Shown piece after piece: positions 56,780 through 64,000 of a stretch of DNA of 64,000 nucleotides; position 1 is the first letter of the stretch, and each line of letters opens with the position of its first letter. Where the stretch lies: positions 558,001-622,000 of the forward strand of contig NZ_PDFK01000002.1 in NCBI RefSeq assembly GCF_002845985.1, read 5' to 3'. Under the pieces are notes generated by a model that worked only from the letters and a program-made list of their open reading frames with translations, had not been told where the DNA came from and did no database searches. Both the position numbers and the translations under genes were made by a program. The DNA is from Lysinibacillus fusiformis (GTDB lineage: Bacteria > Bacillota > Bacilli > Bacillales_A > Planococcaceae).

Positions 56780-57841
56780 ATGAAAAAATTGTATTTATTA
56801 TTGTTAGTCGCAGTCCTTGCCTTATTCACTGCTGCTTGTGGAGACAAATCTTCCACTTCCCAAAAGTCTGATGACAAGGATACGTTAAGCATCTATACAA
56901 CGGTTTATCCGTTAAGCTATTTTGCACAGCGCATTGGTGGCGATTTTGTTGAAGTATCTTCTATTTACCCAGCTGGTGCGAACGAGCATACATTTGAACC
57001 CACTCAAAAAGATATGATGAAATTAGCAGATGCAAATATCTTCTTCTATATTGGCTTAGGACTGGAAGGCTTTGTCGAAAACGCTAAAAAGACTTTAGCA
57101 AACGAAGATGTCACGATGGTGGCAACTGCTGACACAGTTTCAGATGAAAAATTAGCTATCAGCACAGGCCATGTTCATGCAGAAGATGAGCATGACGAGC
57201 ATAATCACGCTGCCACAGAGGAAGAGCACGATCATGAGCACGATCACGCTGCCACAGAGGGAGAGCACGATCATGAAGCTGATGAGCACGGACATGATGA
57301 GCATGAACATGGCGACATCGACCCACATGTTTGGTTATCTCCTACAATTAGTCAGGATTTAGCACTTGCTATTAAAAATACACTAGTTGAAAAAATGCCT
57401 GCTCAAGAATCGACTTTTAATAAGAATTATGAAGCACTAGTAAAAGAACTGCAGGATTTGGATAATGACTTCAAAGCAATGGCTGACAAAGCACCAAATA
57501 AAACATTCTTTGTATCACATGCTGCCTTTGGCTATATTGCAGGTCAATATGGTTTTACACAAGTGCCAATTGCCGGCTTAAATTCACAAAATGAGCCATC
57601 TCAAAAAGAATTAACAAAAATCGTTGATAAAGCAAATGAATTGCATATTCACTATATTTTATTTGAACAAAATGTTTCTTCTAAATTAGCAGAGGTTATT
57701 CAAAAAGAAGTTGGCGCAGAATCTCTTGTCCTGCATAATTTAAGTGTATTAACAGCTGACGATGAAAAAAATAAAGAAACCTACTTCACCTTGATGCAAA
57801 AAAATATTCAAACACTAGAAAAAGCTTTAAACGCACATTAA
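56780..57841 (+). CDS. znuA: Zinc ABC transporter binding lipoprotein, ZnuA/AdcA type
   Basis: A 353-aa cluster 9 binding protein with signal peptide and lipobox TAAC (Cys at about 20). It has the metal His in GANEHTFEPTQ, a long His-rich loop (about 131-176), IDPHVWLSP, VSHAAFGYIAGQYG and the acidic ligand region near FEQNVSS. The loop contains a 13-residue unit, HAATEEEHDHEHD, repeated once (57204-57242 and 57243-57281). Such loops collect zinc for the binding site. The Zur box upstream supports zinc. No permease or ATPase gene is adjacent, so it must work with subunits encoded elsewhere. Confidence 0.92.
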   Translation: MKKLYLLLLVAVLALFTAACGDKSSTSQKSDDKDTLSIYTTVYPLSYFAQRIGGDFVEVSSIYPAGANEHTFEPTQKDMMKLADANIFFYIGLGLEGFVENAKKTLANEDVTMVATADTVSDEKLAISTGHVHAEDEHDEHNHAATEEEHDHEHDHAATEGEHDHEADEHGHDEHEHGDIDPHVWLSPTISQDLALAIKNTLVEKMPAQESTFNKNYEALVKELQDLDNDFKAMADKAPNKTFFVSHAAFGYIAGQYGFTQVPIAGLNSQNEPSQKELTKIVDKANELHIHYILFEQNVSSKLAEVIQKEVGAESLVLHNLSVLTADDEKNKETYFTLMQKNIQTLEKALNAH

Positions 57842-59061
57842 TCAAGTAAGAGCCAATAAGTAGAGATTAAGCCAGTGTAAACCAACATATTATGAGTAAG
57901 GAGGTGCCCCGACGAATGGGACACCTCCTTTATTATGACGTATTTTTCTTGTGGCATGCGTTTCCCCGTTCGATAAAAAGATGGTCGGCATTTTGTTGTT
58001 TTTAGTTCCTTATCCTGCATCACTTTTGGTTGAATCGCAATAAAAACGGACATACTTCCCACTAACATTGGTGTCCATTCAGTAAAGTCAAACTGAACTA
58101 AAGTGTTTGGATCATTTGTTTTTTGTGCAATAAGCTTTGTCGGCTGTTCCACTAATTGTTGTACTGCCAGCTTATTTTCTCCAATAATAGAGATTCCATT
58201 ATTTTCAGTAAAGCTAGCTTGTAAAGGCATTGTTAAACTCTGTATTTTCGTTTCTTCTAGCATCTCCGTATACTTCTCGCTTGTTGCAGCAGGAAAACTT
58301 GCGTAGTCCCAAGTATGATCCTGTGCTAATTGACGATCCGACACTAAAAAATATTGATAGCGTACTTCTCCCTTACGATCCGGCAATGGATCATCCCAAG
58401 TGACATCAATATGATACCAATCACGATCCAACTTTACTAATACCCAGGCATGGAGCTGTTCACCCACTTTTCCTGGCACATATTGTACCTCAAAGCCCAA
58501 CATTTCTAACATTCGATAAAGCACTAAAGCATATGCCTGACAAACTCCCTTATTTTCTGTTAGTAACGTGTAAGGGGAATATTGACTTCCTTCTGTTTCT
58601 TTGGAGTATTCCGCAGTTAAAACAATAAAATCATGTGCAGCCTGCAGTTTTTCTATGTCACTTAATCCATGCATGGGTGCAATAATATTCGCCAAAGTTT
58701 GCCCTACAAATGCTTCCTCTGTTGGGGAAATATGATAGGTAAAGGCAAATGCAATGACAATATTATTGTTATAACCATCGTACTTCCATTTAAAGCTAGA
58801 AATATTAGTATAAATATAAGAGTTTTGAATCGCAGTTTTTGTAATGTCTGTTAGTCCATCTTTTATTTCAGTTATGTCACCAGTATAGCGAATGGAAAAT
58901 TCCGAAGATAGCTGCGTAACTTCTTTATTAATGAGAGATTGTAGTGTTTCAATTGAATGAGCAGTTGCTACATTATCTTTTTCATCGTTTGCAAATACTT
59001 GCACATGACTCATTTGTAGAACAAATACTATAATGACAACATTATATATATATTTCCTCAT
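57838..59061 (-). CDS. Secreted transglutaminase-like (cysteine protease fold) protein
   Basis: Exported protein of 407 aa: signal peptide (about 1-25, ending near VFA), an unrecognised domain, then a transglutaminase-like core with Cys in ENKGVCQAYALVLYRML, His in GEQLHAWVLV and Asp in WYHIDVTWDDP, a complete triad. Such proteins often act on the cell wall or as peptidases. The start at 59061 has AAAGGAG at workable spacing. The last 25 or so codons run through the znuA hairpin and end inside the znuA stop region, so the natural C-terminus may have been lost by a frameshift or stop change. Confidence 0.78.
   Translation of the reverse strand: MRKYIYNVVIIVFVLQMSHVQVFANDEKDNVATAHSIETLQSLINKEVTQLSSEFSIRYTGDITEIKDGLTDITKTAIQNSYIYTNISSFKWKYDGYNNNIVIAFAFTYHISPTEEAFVGQTLANIIAPMHGLSDIEKLQAAHDFIVLTAEYSKETEGSQYSPYTLLTENKGVCQAYALVLYRMLEMLGFEVQYVPGKVGEQLHAWVLVKLDRDWYHIDVTWDDPLPDRKGEVRYQYFLVSDRQLAQDHTWDYASFPAATSEKYTEMLEETKIQSLTMPLQASFTENNGISIIGENKLAVQQLVEQPTKLIAQKTNDPNTLVQFDFTEWTPMLVGSMSVFIAIQPKVMQDKELKTTKCRPSFYRTGKRMPQEKYVIIKEVSHSSGHLLTHNMLVYTGLISTYWLLLD
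57898..57933 (+). terminator. Terminator of znuA
   Basis: AAGGAGGTG pairs exactly with CACCTCCTT, followed by TATT. It lies inside the open frame of the converging transglutaminase-like gene. Confidence 0.7.
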
Positions 59062-59145
59062 ATGAGTCATTCTCCTTTACTAACTAGTTTATGCCTCTCA
59101 TTTTTTATTATGTTAATGAATGATTAATTTCATGCTAAAAGTGCG

Positions 59146-59180
59146 AATAAAAAAGAAGCCTTCATTTTAAGAAGACTTCT
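59146..59180 (-). terminator. Terminator of menE
   Basis: AGAAGCCTTC pairs with GAAGACTTCT (one mismatch), followed on the minus strand by TTTTTTATT. It begins 12 bases past the menE stop. Confidence 0.85.
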
Positions 59181-59192
59181 CTCACAAATTTT

Positions 59193-60617
59193 TTATTGTA
59201 ATAATTTTCGTCTCAGCAATTTATCCGCACCATTTCGCGGAAGACTGTCTGTAATAATAATTTCTTTAGGTACTTTATATTTAGCAAGTTTCTGTAAACA
59301 AAAGGCTTGGAGCTGCTCAACAGATGCCTGCTCATGTAACACGATAAAGGCAATCGGAACCTGTCCCCATTGCTCATCTGCCACACCACATACCCCCGCT
59401 TCTTTGACAGCAGGATGTGTGAGTAACACATTTTCTATTTCTGCAGGATAAATATTTTCTCCCCCTGAAATAATTAAATCTGCTCTACGATCAATGACGA
59501 ATAAATAACCTTCCTTATCGATATAACCAATATCACCCGTATGCAGCCAGCCATCCATCGTTGCATCTTTTTGTGCAAAACGTCCAATATAGCCAGGAGT
59601 AACATGAGGCCCTCGAATACAAATTTCTCCCTCACCTTTCGCATTGGGCTGCGCAATCTTTATTTGATTAAAAAATAAAGGTTTGCCAGCAGAACCAATT
59701 TTTCGCATGGCATCTTCACTTGCCAATGTAGCTGTTTGTGAGGAAGTTTCTGTCATGCCATAGGTTTGCGCGACAGCTAAGTTTAACGCATGTGCTCTCA
59801 CTAAATAATCAACGGGCACTGGCCCACCTCCAGCTAACATCAACTTAAAGTGTGGCGAAGCTTTCGTATTATGCTGCTCTAACGTATGTAGAATCCGTTC
59901 CAATGTCACTGCTACAACAGACATATGAGTTACTTCCCCAGCTATAATATGTTGTGAGATAGCCTCTACATCAAATTGATCGTATAAAACAACCTGATTG
60001 CCATACAGCAGTGAACGTACTAATATTGAAAATCCACTAATATGGAATAATGGTACAGCACATAACCAAACATCATGAGCCTGTAGTCCAATGTTTAAAA
60101 CAGAGGCAGTCGCACTCGCCTGATGATTCCCAACCGTTTGGCGAACTCCCTTTGGAAAGCCAGTAGTACCCGATGTATACATGATCGTTGTAGTTTGATG
60201 TAAAGGCCACTCCTTTTCAATATCTACGGTGCGCTCAACCCCCTCTTCAATCGTTGAAAATAAATGATGACCTGTTTCAGGTGGCAACTTTTCTATATCC
60301 TCATCTGCAATCAACACGCACACCGCTCCTGAATCCTCTAGCTGATAAGCCAGTTCATCCTGTGATAGTCTACGATTAAGCATCACCATCTCACATTGTA
60401 AATGCATACAAGCATACATCACAATAACTAGTTCAGGCTTACTTGGTCCCATAATCGCAATTCGGTCTCCCCGTTGAATACCGAGTGCCACTAATTGTCG
60501 GGCACGTTTTATAGATAAATCCTGTAGTTCCTGAAAAGTCCAGCTTTGTTTTTTATAAGCCAATGCCTTCCGTAATGGTGTTAAATAGGCTCGTTGTAAA
60601 ATCCAATTTGGATACAT
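59193..60617 (-). CDS. menE: o-Succinylbenzoate-CoA ligase
   Basis: Activates o-succinylbenzoate with ATP and CoA in menaquinone synthesis. The 474 aa show the adenylate-forming motifs TIMYTSGTTGFPKG (phosphate loop), the QTYGMTETSS core, DGWLHTGDIGYID and the C-terminal catalytic Lys in PRNGADKLLRR. The start at 60617 has GGAGTGAC upstream. It lies downstream of menD-menH-menB on the same strand, as in B. subtilis, but is cut off from them by a terminator and a 600-base tandem repeat, so it needs its own promoter. Confidence 0.93.
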   Translation of the reverse strand: MYPNWILQRAYLTPLRKALAYKKQSWTFQELQDLSIKRARQLVALGIQRGDRIAIMGPSKPELVIVMYACMHLQCEMVMLNRRLSQDELAYQLEDSGAVCVLIADEDIEKLPPETGHHLFSTIEEGVERTVDIEKEWPLHQTTTIMYTSGTTGFPKGVRQTVGNHQASATASVLNIGLQAHDVWLCAVPLFHISGFSILVRSLLYGNQVVLYDQFDVEAISQHIIAGEVTHMSVVAVTLERILHTLEQHNTKASPHFKLMLAGGGPVPVDYLVRAHALNLAVAQTYGMTETSSQTATLASEDAMRKIGSAGKPLFFNQIKIAQPNAKGEGEICIRGPHVTPGYIGRFAQKDATMDGWLHTGDIGYIDKEGYLFVIDRRADLIISGGENIYPAEIENVLLTHPAVKEAGVCGVADEQWGQVPIAFIVLHEQASVEQLQAFCLQKLAKYKVPKEIIITDSLPRNGADKLLRRKLLQ

Positions 60618-60699
60618 CTTTGTCACTCCAATCACCCTACATCTTAACGCTTTCCCATCAACTTTGTCTATTAGTCAATGGTCTTTCTCGCCCTTTTGT

Positions 60700-61325
60700 A
60701 TGTCTATCTGTTCCGCTAATCGCTCTATCCTTCACATTTTAAGTTTTATCCGCCATTTTGAGCGTTCTATCCATCTCTTTTATTATAAGTACTACTCTAT
60801 CCCTCACATCTTGAGTTCTATCCAACACTTTTGATGTTTTATCAACCTCTTTTTGCATTTTATCATCCAATTTGAGCGCTCTATCCTTCTCTCTTTTTCA
60901 AAGTACTGCTCTATCCCCCACATTTTGAGTTCTATCCAACACTTTTTATGTTTTATCAACCTCTTTTTGCATTCTATCCACTATTTTGAGCGTTCTATCC
61001 ATCTCTTTTTCAAAGTACTACTCTATCCCCCACATTTTGAGTTCTATCCAACACTTTTGATGTTTTATCAACCTCTTTTTGCATTCTATCCACCATTTTG
61101 AGCGTTCTATCCACCTCTCTTTTTCAAAGTATTACTCTATCCCTCACACCTTGAGTTCTATCCAACACTTTGTGCATTTTATCCATCAATTTGAGCGTTC
61201 TATCCACCTCTCTTTTTCAAAGTACTACTCTATCCCTCACATTTTGAGCTTTATCCAACACTTTTGGCATTTTATCAACCTCTTTTTGCATTTTATCATC
61301 CAATTTGAGCGTTCTATCCACCCCA
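60700..61325. repeat. Two-level tandem repeat between menB and menE
   Basis: A higher-order unit of about 112 bp recurs, with the anchor AGTACT or AGTATT at 60788, 60902, 61014, 61128 and 61221 (steps 114, 112, 114, 93). On the minus strand each full unit is four 21-bp sub-units of the form GATAGAACNCAAAANGTGG plus one 28-bp piece ending near AAAAAGAGATG. That sums to 4 x 21 + 28 = 112. Copies differ by substitutions and small indels, and one copy lacks a sub-unit. Long plus-strand open frames here are artefacts of the repeat. The function is unknown. Confidence 0.88.
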
Positions 61326-61343
61326 CTCCTCCTGCATGCATAC

Positions 61344-61377
61344 AAAAAGCTCGTATCTCCAAAAAGATACGAGCTTT
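61344..61377 (-). terminator. Terminator of the menD-menH-menB operon
   Basis: AAAGCTCGTATCT pairs with AGATACGAGCTTT (61346-61358 with 61365-61377), followed on the minus strand by TTG. It lies just past the menB stop. Confidence 0.85.
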
Positions 61378-61391
61378 ACATCCTTTCATCA

Positions 61392-62210
61392 TCAAGGGAA
61401 TCTTGGGAATTGACCAAAGTCTGGTTGACGTTTTTCTTTGAATGCGTCGCGACCTTCTTTTGCTTCATCTGTAGTGTAGTAAAGAAGTGTAGCGTCACCA
61501 GCCATTTGTTGAAGACCTGCTAAGCCGTCAGTATCTGCATTCATCGCTGCTTTTAGGAAGCGTAGTGCAGTTGGTGACATTTGTAGCATTTCTTCACACC
61601 ATTGAACGGTTTCATCTTCTAATTGCTCATAAGGAACAACTGTATTGACTAAGCCCATATCAAGTGCTTGTTGTGCATCGTATTGACGGCAAAGGTACCA
61701 AATTTCACGTGCCTTTTTATGTCCAATAATACGAGCAAGATAGCCTGAGCCGTAACCAGCATCAAATGAACCTACTTTTGGTCCAGTTTGTCCAAAACGG
61801 GCATTGTCAGCAGCAATTGTTAAGTCACAGACAACATGTAAAACATGTCCTCCACCAATTGCATAGCCTGCAACCATTGCCACTACAGGTTTTGGGATTA
61901 CACGAATTAAACGTTGTAAATCAAGAACGTTTAGACGTGGGATTTCATCATCGCCTACGTAGCCACCATGACCGCGAACTTTTTGATCTCCGCCTGAGCA
62001 GAAAGCATGTTCACCTTCACCAGTTAAAATAATCACACCGATATTTTTGTCATCGCGTGCACGTGAGAATGCGTCAATCATTTCCATTACCGTTTTCGGG
62101 CGGAATGCATTGCGCACTTCTGGACGGTTAATCGTAATTTTTGCGATACCGTTATAGAATTCATACTTAATGTCTTCATAAGTATGTAATGTAGTCCATT
62201 GACGTGTCAT
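61392..62210 (-). CDS. menB: 1,4-Dihydroxy-2-naphthoyl-CoA synthase
   Basis: Closes the naphthoate ring of o-succinylbenzoyl-CoA. A 272-aa crotonase-fold enzyme with the MenB-specific [17 protein letters not shown], the oxyanion segment [38 protein letters not shown] and the C-terminal [22 protein letters not shown] precedes the ATG. It follows menH by 63 bases on the men operon. Confidence 0.96.
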   Translation of the reverse strand: MTRQWTTLHTYEDIKYEFYNGIAKITINRPEVRNAFRPKTVMEMIDAFSRARDDKNIGVIILTGEGEHAFCSGGDQKVRGHGGYVGDDEIPRLNVLDLQRLIRVIPKPVVAMVAGYAIGGGHVLHVVCDLTIAADNARFGQTGPKVGSFDAGYGSGYLARIIGHKKAREIWYLCRQYDAQQALDMGLVNTVVPYEQLEDETVQWCEEMLQMSPTALRFLKAAMNADTDGLAGLQQMAGDATLLYYTTDEAKEGRDAFKEKRQPDFGQFPRFP

Positions 62211-62273
62211 TGAATTGCCTCCTATATCAATAAATTCGTCTCGTTACTAGCGAGGCGCTAACGTAACAGTATA

Positions 62274-63083
62274 TTACGTTAAATACTCCTCTACTATTGT
62301 AGCAAATTCAGCGGGATTTTCCACATGAATTGCATGTCCAGCGTCATTTACTGTAAGATGGCTAACAGTATTTAATAGCGCTTTCATTTCTAGTGCAATT
62401 TTACAAAATTTCTCATCCAATGAACCAGTAATGAGTAGTACAGGTATTTCCACTTGCGCTAGGCTCTCCCAATTTGAAGGCTGAGCACCTGTTCCAATAC
62501 CTCTCAGGCTTCCAGCCAGTCCCTCTTCTTTCTGAGAAAGTCTTTCTGCTCGAATGGTTTCTCGTACGCTTCTAGGAAGACGATGCTGTGTTGCAAAAAG
62601 AGGTATGTTCTCCCAAGCATGGACAAATGATTGTAACCCATTTGCCATTATTTTTTGTGCCAGTACTTCATCTCGCTCACAGCGTTCCTTTCGTTCTTCT
62701 GCTGTTCGTAAACCTGGAGAAGCACTTTCTAAGATAAGCTGTTGAATATGGCCTGGGTGTGCAATAGCATACGATAAGGCAATTCTTCCTCCCATTGAGT
62801 AACCTAACAACGTAAATTTCTCTAGATGAAGCTGGCAAAATAATTCTTCTAAATCTTGTAATTGTTCCTCCATGGAGAAACGCTGTATATCCTCTGGAAT
62901 AGCTGTTTGACCATGACCAATTAAATCAATGGCAATAACACGAACATTAGGTAGAGCTTGCGCTAGATCGTGCCATGTAGCCGTGCTGCCTGTAAATCCA
63001 TGTAACGCAACAAGTGTATGTTCACTATTGTCATTCCATATTTCAATATGTGTTTCAAGTCCTCGAATCATGCATTTTGTCAT
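62274..63083 (-). CDS. menH: SHCHC synthase MenH
   Basis: Alpha/beta hydrolase-fold lyase of 269 aa that forms 2-succinyl-6-hydroxy-2,4-cyclohexadiene-1-carboxylate from the MenD product by removing pyruvate. Visible are LHGFTGSTATW, LIGHGQT, the nucleophile elbow LGYSMGGRIALSYA (Ser), Asp in ITGSLDEKF and His in DAGHAIHVENP. Its start overlaps the menD stop (ATGA). It is equivalent to ytxM of B. subtilis. Confidence 0.92.
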   Translation of the reverse strand: MTKCMIRGLETHIEIWNDNSEHTLVALHGFTGSTATWHDLAQALPNVRVIAIDLIGHGQTAIPEDIQRFSMEEQLQDLEELFCQLHLEKFTLLGYSMGGRIALSYAIAHPGHIQQLILESASPGLRTAEERKERCERDEVLAQKIMANGLQSFVHAWENIPLFATQHRLPRSVRETIRAERLSQKEEGLAGSLRGIGTGAQPSNWESLAQVEIPVLLITGSLDEKFCKIALEMKALLNTVSHLTVNDAGHAIHVENPAEFATIVEEYLT

Positions 63084-64000
63084 GCTTTTAGCTCCGCATT
63101 AATTCGATTCCATAGCGCTCGATGAGCATTAACATTTTCGGTTCTATCGGTAAATATTTCAACCAAACGTAAAGGATGATGTTGCTTTGTTGAAAATTTC
63201 TCTGAAAGCTCGGAGATTGTTTCCACACGCACATAGTCCATCTCATACATATGGGCAATGTCACGGAATTCAAGTGCAGTCGGTGTGCCAAATAAATCTT
63301 CATAATGATCTTCGACAGTTGACTGTGGTAAATAAGAAAAAATACCGCCACCATCATTATTCATGACAAGAATGGTTAAGTTACACTTCTGATATCTGGA
63401 GGCAATCAATCCATTTACATCATGTAAAAAGGCTAAATCCCCAATCAGCAAATAGGTTTCTCGTTTATTTCCTTGACTGAAGCCCATCGCGGTTGATACT
63501 ACGCCATCGATTCCATTCGTGCCTCGATTGGCAAAAATACGCAAATCTTTCGGTGTGGCCAATAAAAATGTATCGATATCACGCACTGGCATACTGCTAC
63601 TAACGAAGATATCACTACCGTCAGGAATCATTTTAAGTAAACGGCTAACTATAGCGCCTTCATCTTTCTCTACTTCTGAATACTGCTCAATAGAAATGGA
63701 TGCCAGCTCATTCGCATTTTGCCATTTGGCTAAGTATGTTTCTTCAAGGGCTGTATCATTGATAGCTAATTGTGTCAGCCACTGACCGATAGTAGCATGA
63801 ATAAAATGCGTAGATACGCCCGTAGCATCTCTAAACATAGGATCTTCATCGATAATCACATAAGCGTTTGGCTGTGATTTTGTGATGAATTGCATAATAA
63901 ATTTTGAGACGGGCTGGGCCCCAATACGTAATACTGTATCTGGTTGAACAAGTGCTTTAAAATCCTCGCTTTTCATAATGGCATCATAGGTTGTTACGAT
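63080..64000 (-). CDS. menD: MenD (SEPHCHC synthase), C-terminal part
   Basis: Thiamine-diphosphate enzyme that joins 2-oxoglutarate and isochorismate. The open frame continues past the right edge of the window in frame (IVTTYDAI before the first internal Met), so only about 306 residues of roughly 580 are seen: the middle domain and the ThDP-binding domain. The latter has SSMPVRDID, NRGTNGIDGVVSTAMG, LIGDLAFLHDVNGL (the GDG-like motif) and VMNNDGGGIFSYLPQ. It is the upstream gene of the men operon shown here. Confidence 0.93.
   Translation of the reverse strand: MVTTYDAIMKSEDFKALVQPDTVLRIGAQPVSKFIMQFITKSQPNAYVIIDEDPMFRDATGVSTHFIHATIGQWLTQLAINDTALEETYLAKWQNANELASISIEQYSEVEKDEGAIVSRLLKMIPDGSDIFVSSSMPVRDIDTFLLATPKDLRIFANRGTNGIDGVVSTAMGFSQGNKRETYLLIGDLAFLHDVNGLIASRYQKCNLTILVMNNDGGGIFSYLPQSTVEDHYEDLFGTPTALEFRDIAHMYEMDYVRVETISELSEKFSTKQHHPLRLVEIFTDRTENVNAHRALWNRINAELKA

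Noticed and set aside
60700..61325. Repeat array considered as a CRISPR array
   Set aside because: There is no constant repeat alternating with unrelated spacers; every part of the unit recurs, and no cas genes are near.
60853..61441. Plus-strand open frames of 82 and 120 codons in the repeat
   Set aside because: They are read from the repeat itself, shift frame between units, lack ribosome binding sites, and the second runs into menB on the wrong strand.

Overview
The window looks like chromosomal DNA of a low-GC, endospore-forming-type Firmicute of the family Bacillaceae/Caryophanaceae, most likely Lysinibacillus or a close relative. This is an inference. It rests on AT-rich codon use, strong AGGAGG-type ribosome binding sites, a leucyl T-box leader, a SAM-I riboswitch and a Zur box. 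It also rests on gene order resembling the Bacillus subtilis ytfP-ytgP / leuS / ytqA-ytqB / ytpA-ytoA / metK-pckA / ytmA-ytkD / ytzI-ytjA / men region. No rRNA, tRNA, insertion sequence, prophage or CRISPR array was recognised.

Layout. 1-8.3 kb is mostly core: a GGDEF diguanylate cyclase split by an in-frame stop, RsuA-type pseudouridine synthase with MurJ/YtgP, asparagine synthetase and YtfP. 8.3-24.9 kb is accessory: an AIM24 protein, an OFA-family MFS carrier, an EamA carrier, then a peptide/nickel-type ABC importer. The importer is encoded divergently with two CodA-like amidohydrolases and is followed by a YesMN-like two-component system, an SLC5-like membrane protein and NupC. 25.0-42.3 kb is core again: leuS, SulP with its own ArsR repressor, an MFS carrier, ytqAB, an AGCS symporter, ytpA, ytoA, metK, pckA, an alpha/beta hydrolase, ytmA and ytkD.

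42.5-55.2 kb is a coherent catabolic island. Leftward run an ABC importer (dppB-dppC-oppD-oppF), DUF1177, an M20 peptidase, an IclR regulator and an aminopeptidase-like protein. Rightward from the same intergenic region run the binding lipoprotein, two amidohydrolases (one without the HxH metal motif) and an AroM-family protein. Two copies of the same 15-bp operator-like sequence sit between the arms. The natural reading is an inducible pathway importing and hydrolysing a small peptide-like or cyclic amide compound. The substrate cannot be told from sequence. This is the best candidate for an undescribed system here.

55.2-64.0 kb holds a degenerate intergenic repeat (its sister lies at 7.8 kb), small YtzI-like membrane proteins with yidD, a Zur-box-controlled zinc-binding lipoprotein, a transglutaminase-like protein and the menaquinone genes menD(partial)-menH-menB and menE. 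menE is separated from menB by a two-level tandem repeat (21-bp units nested in a ~112-bp unit) of unknown function.
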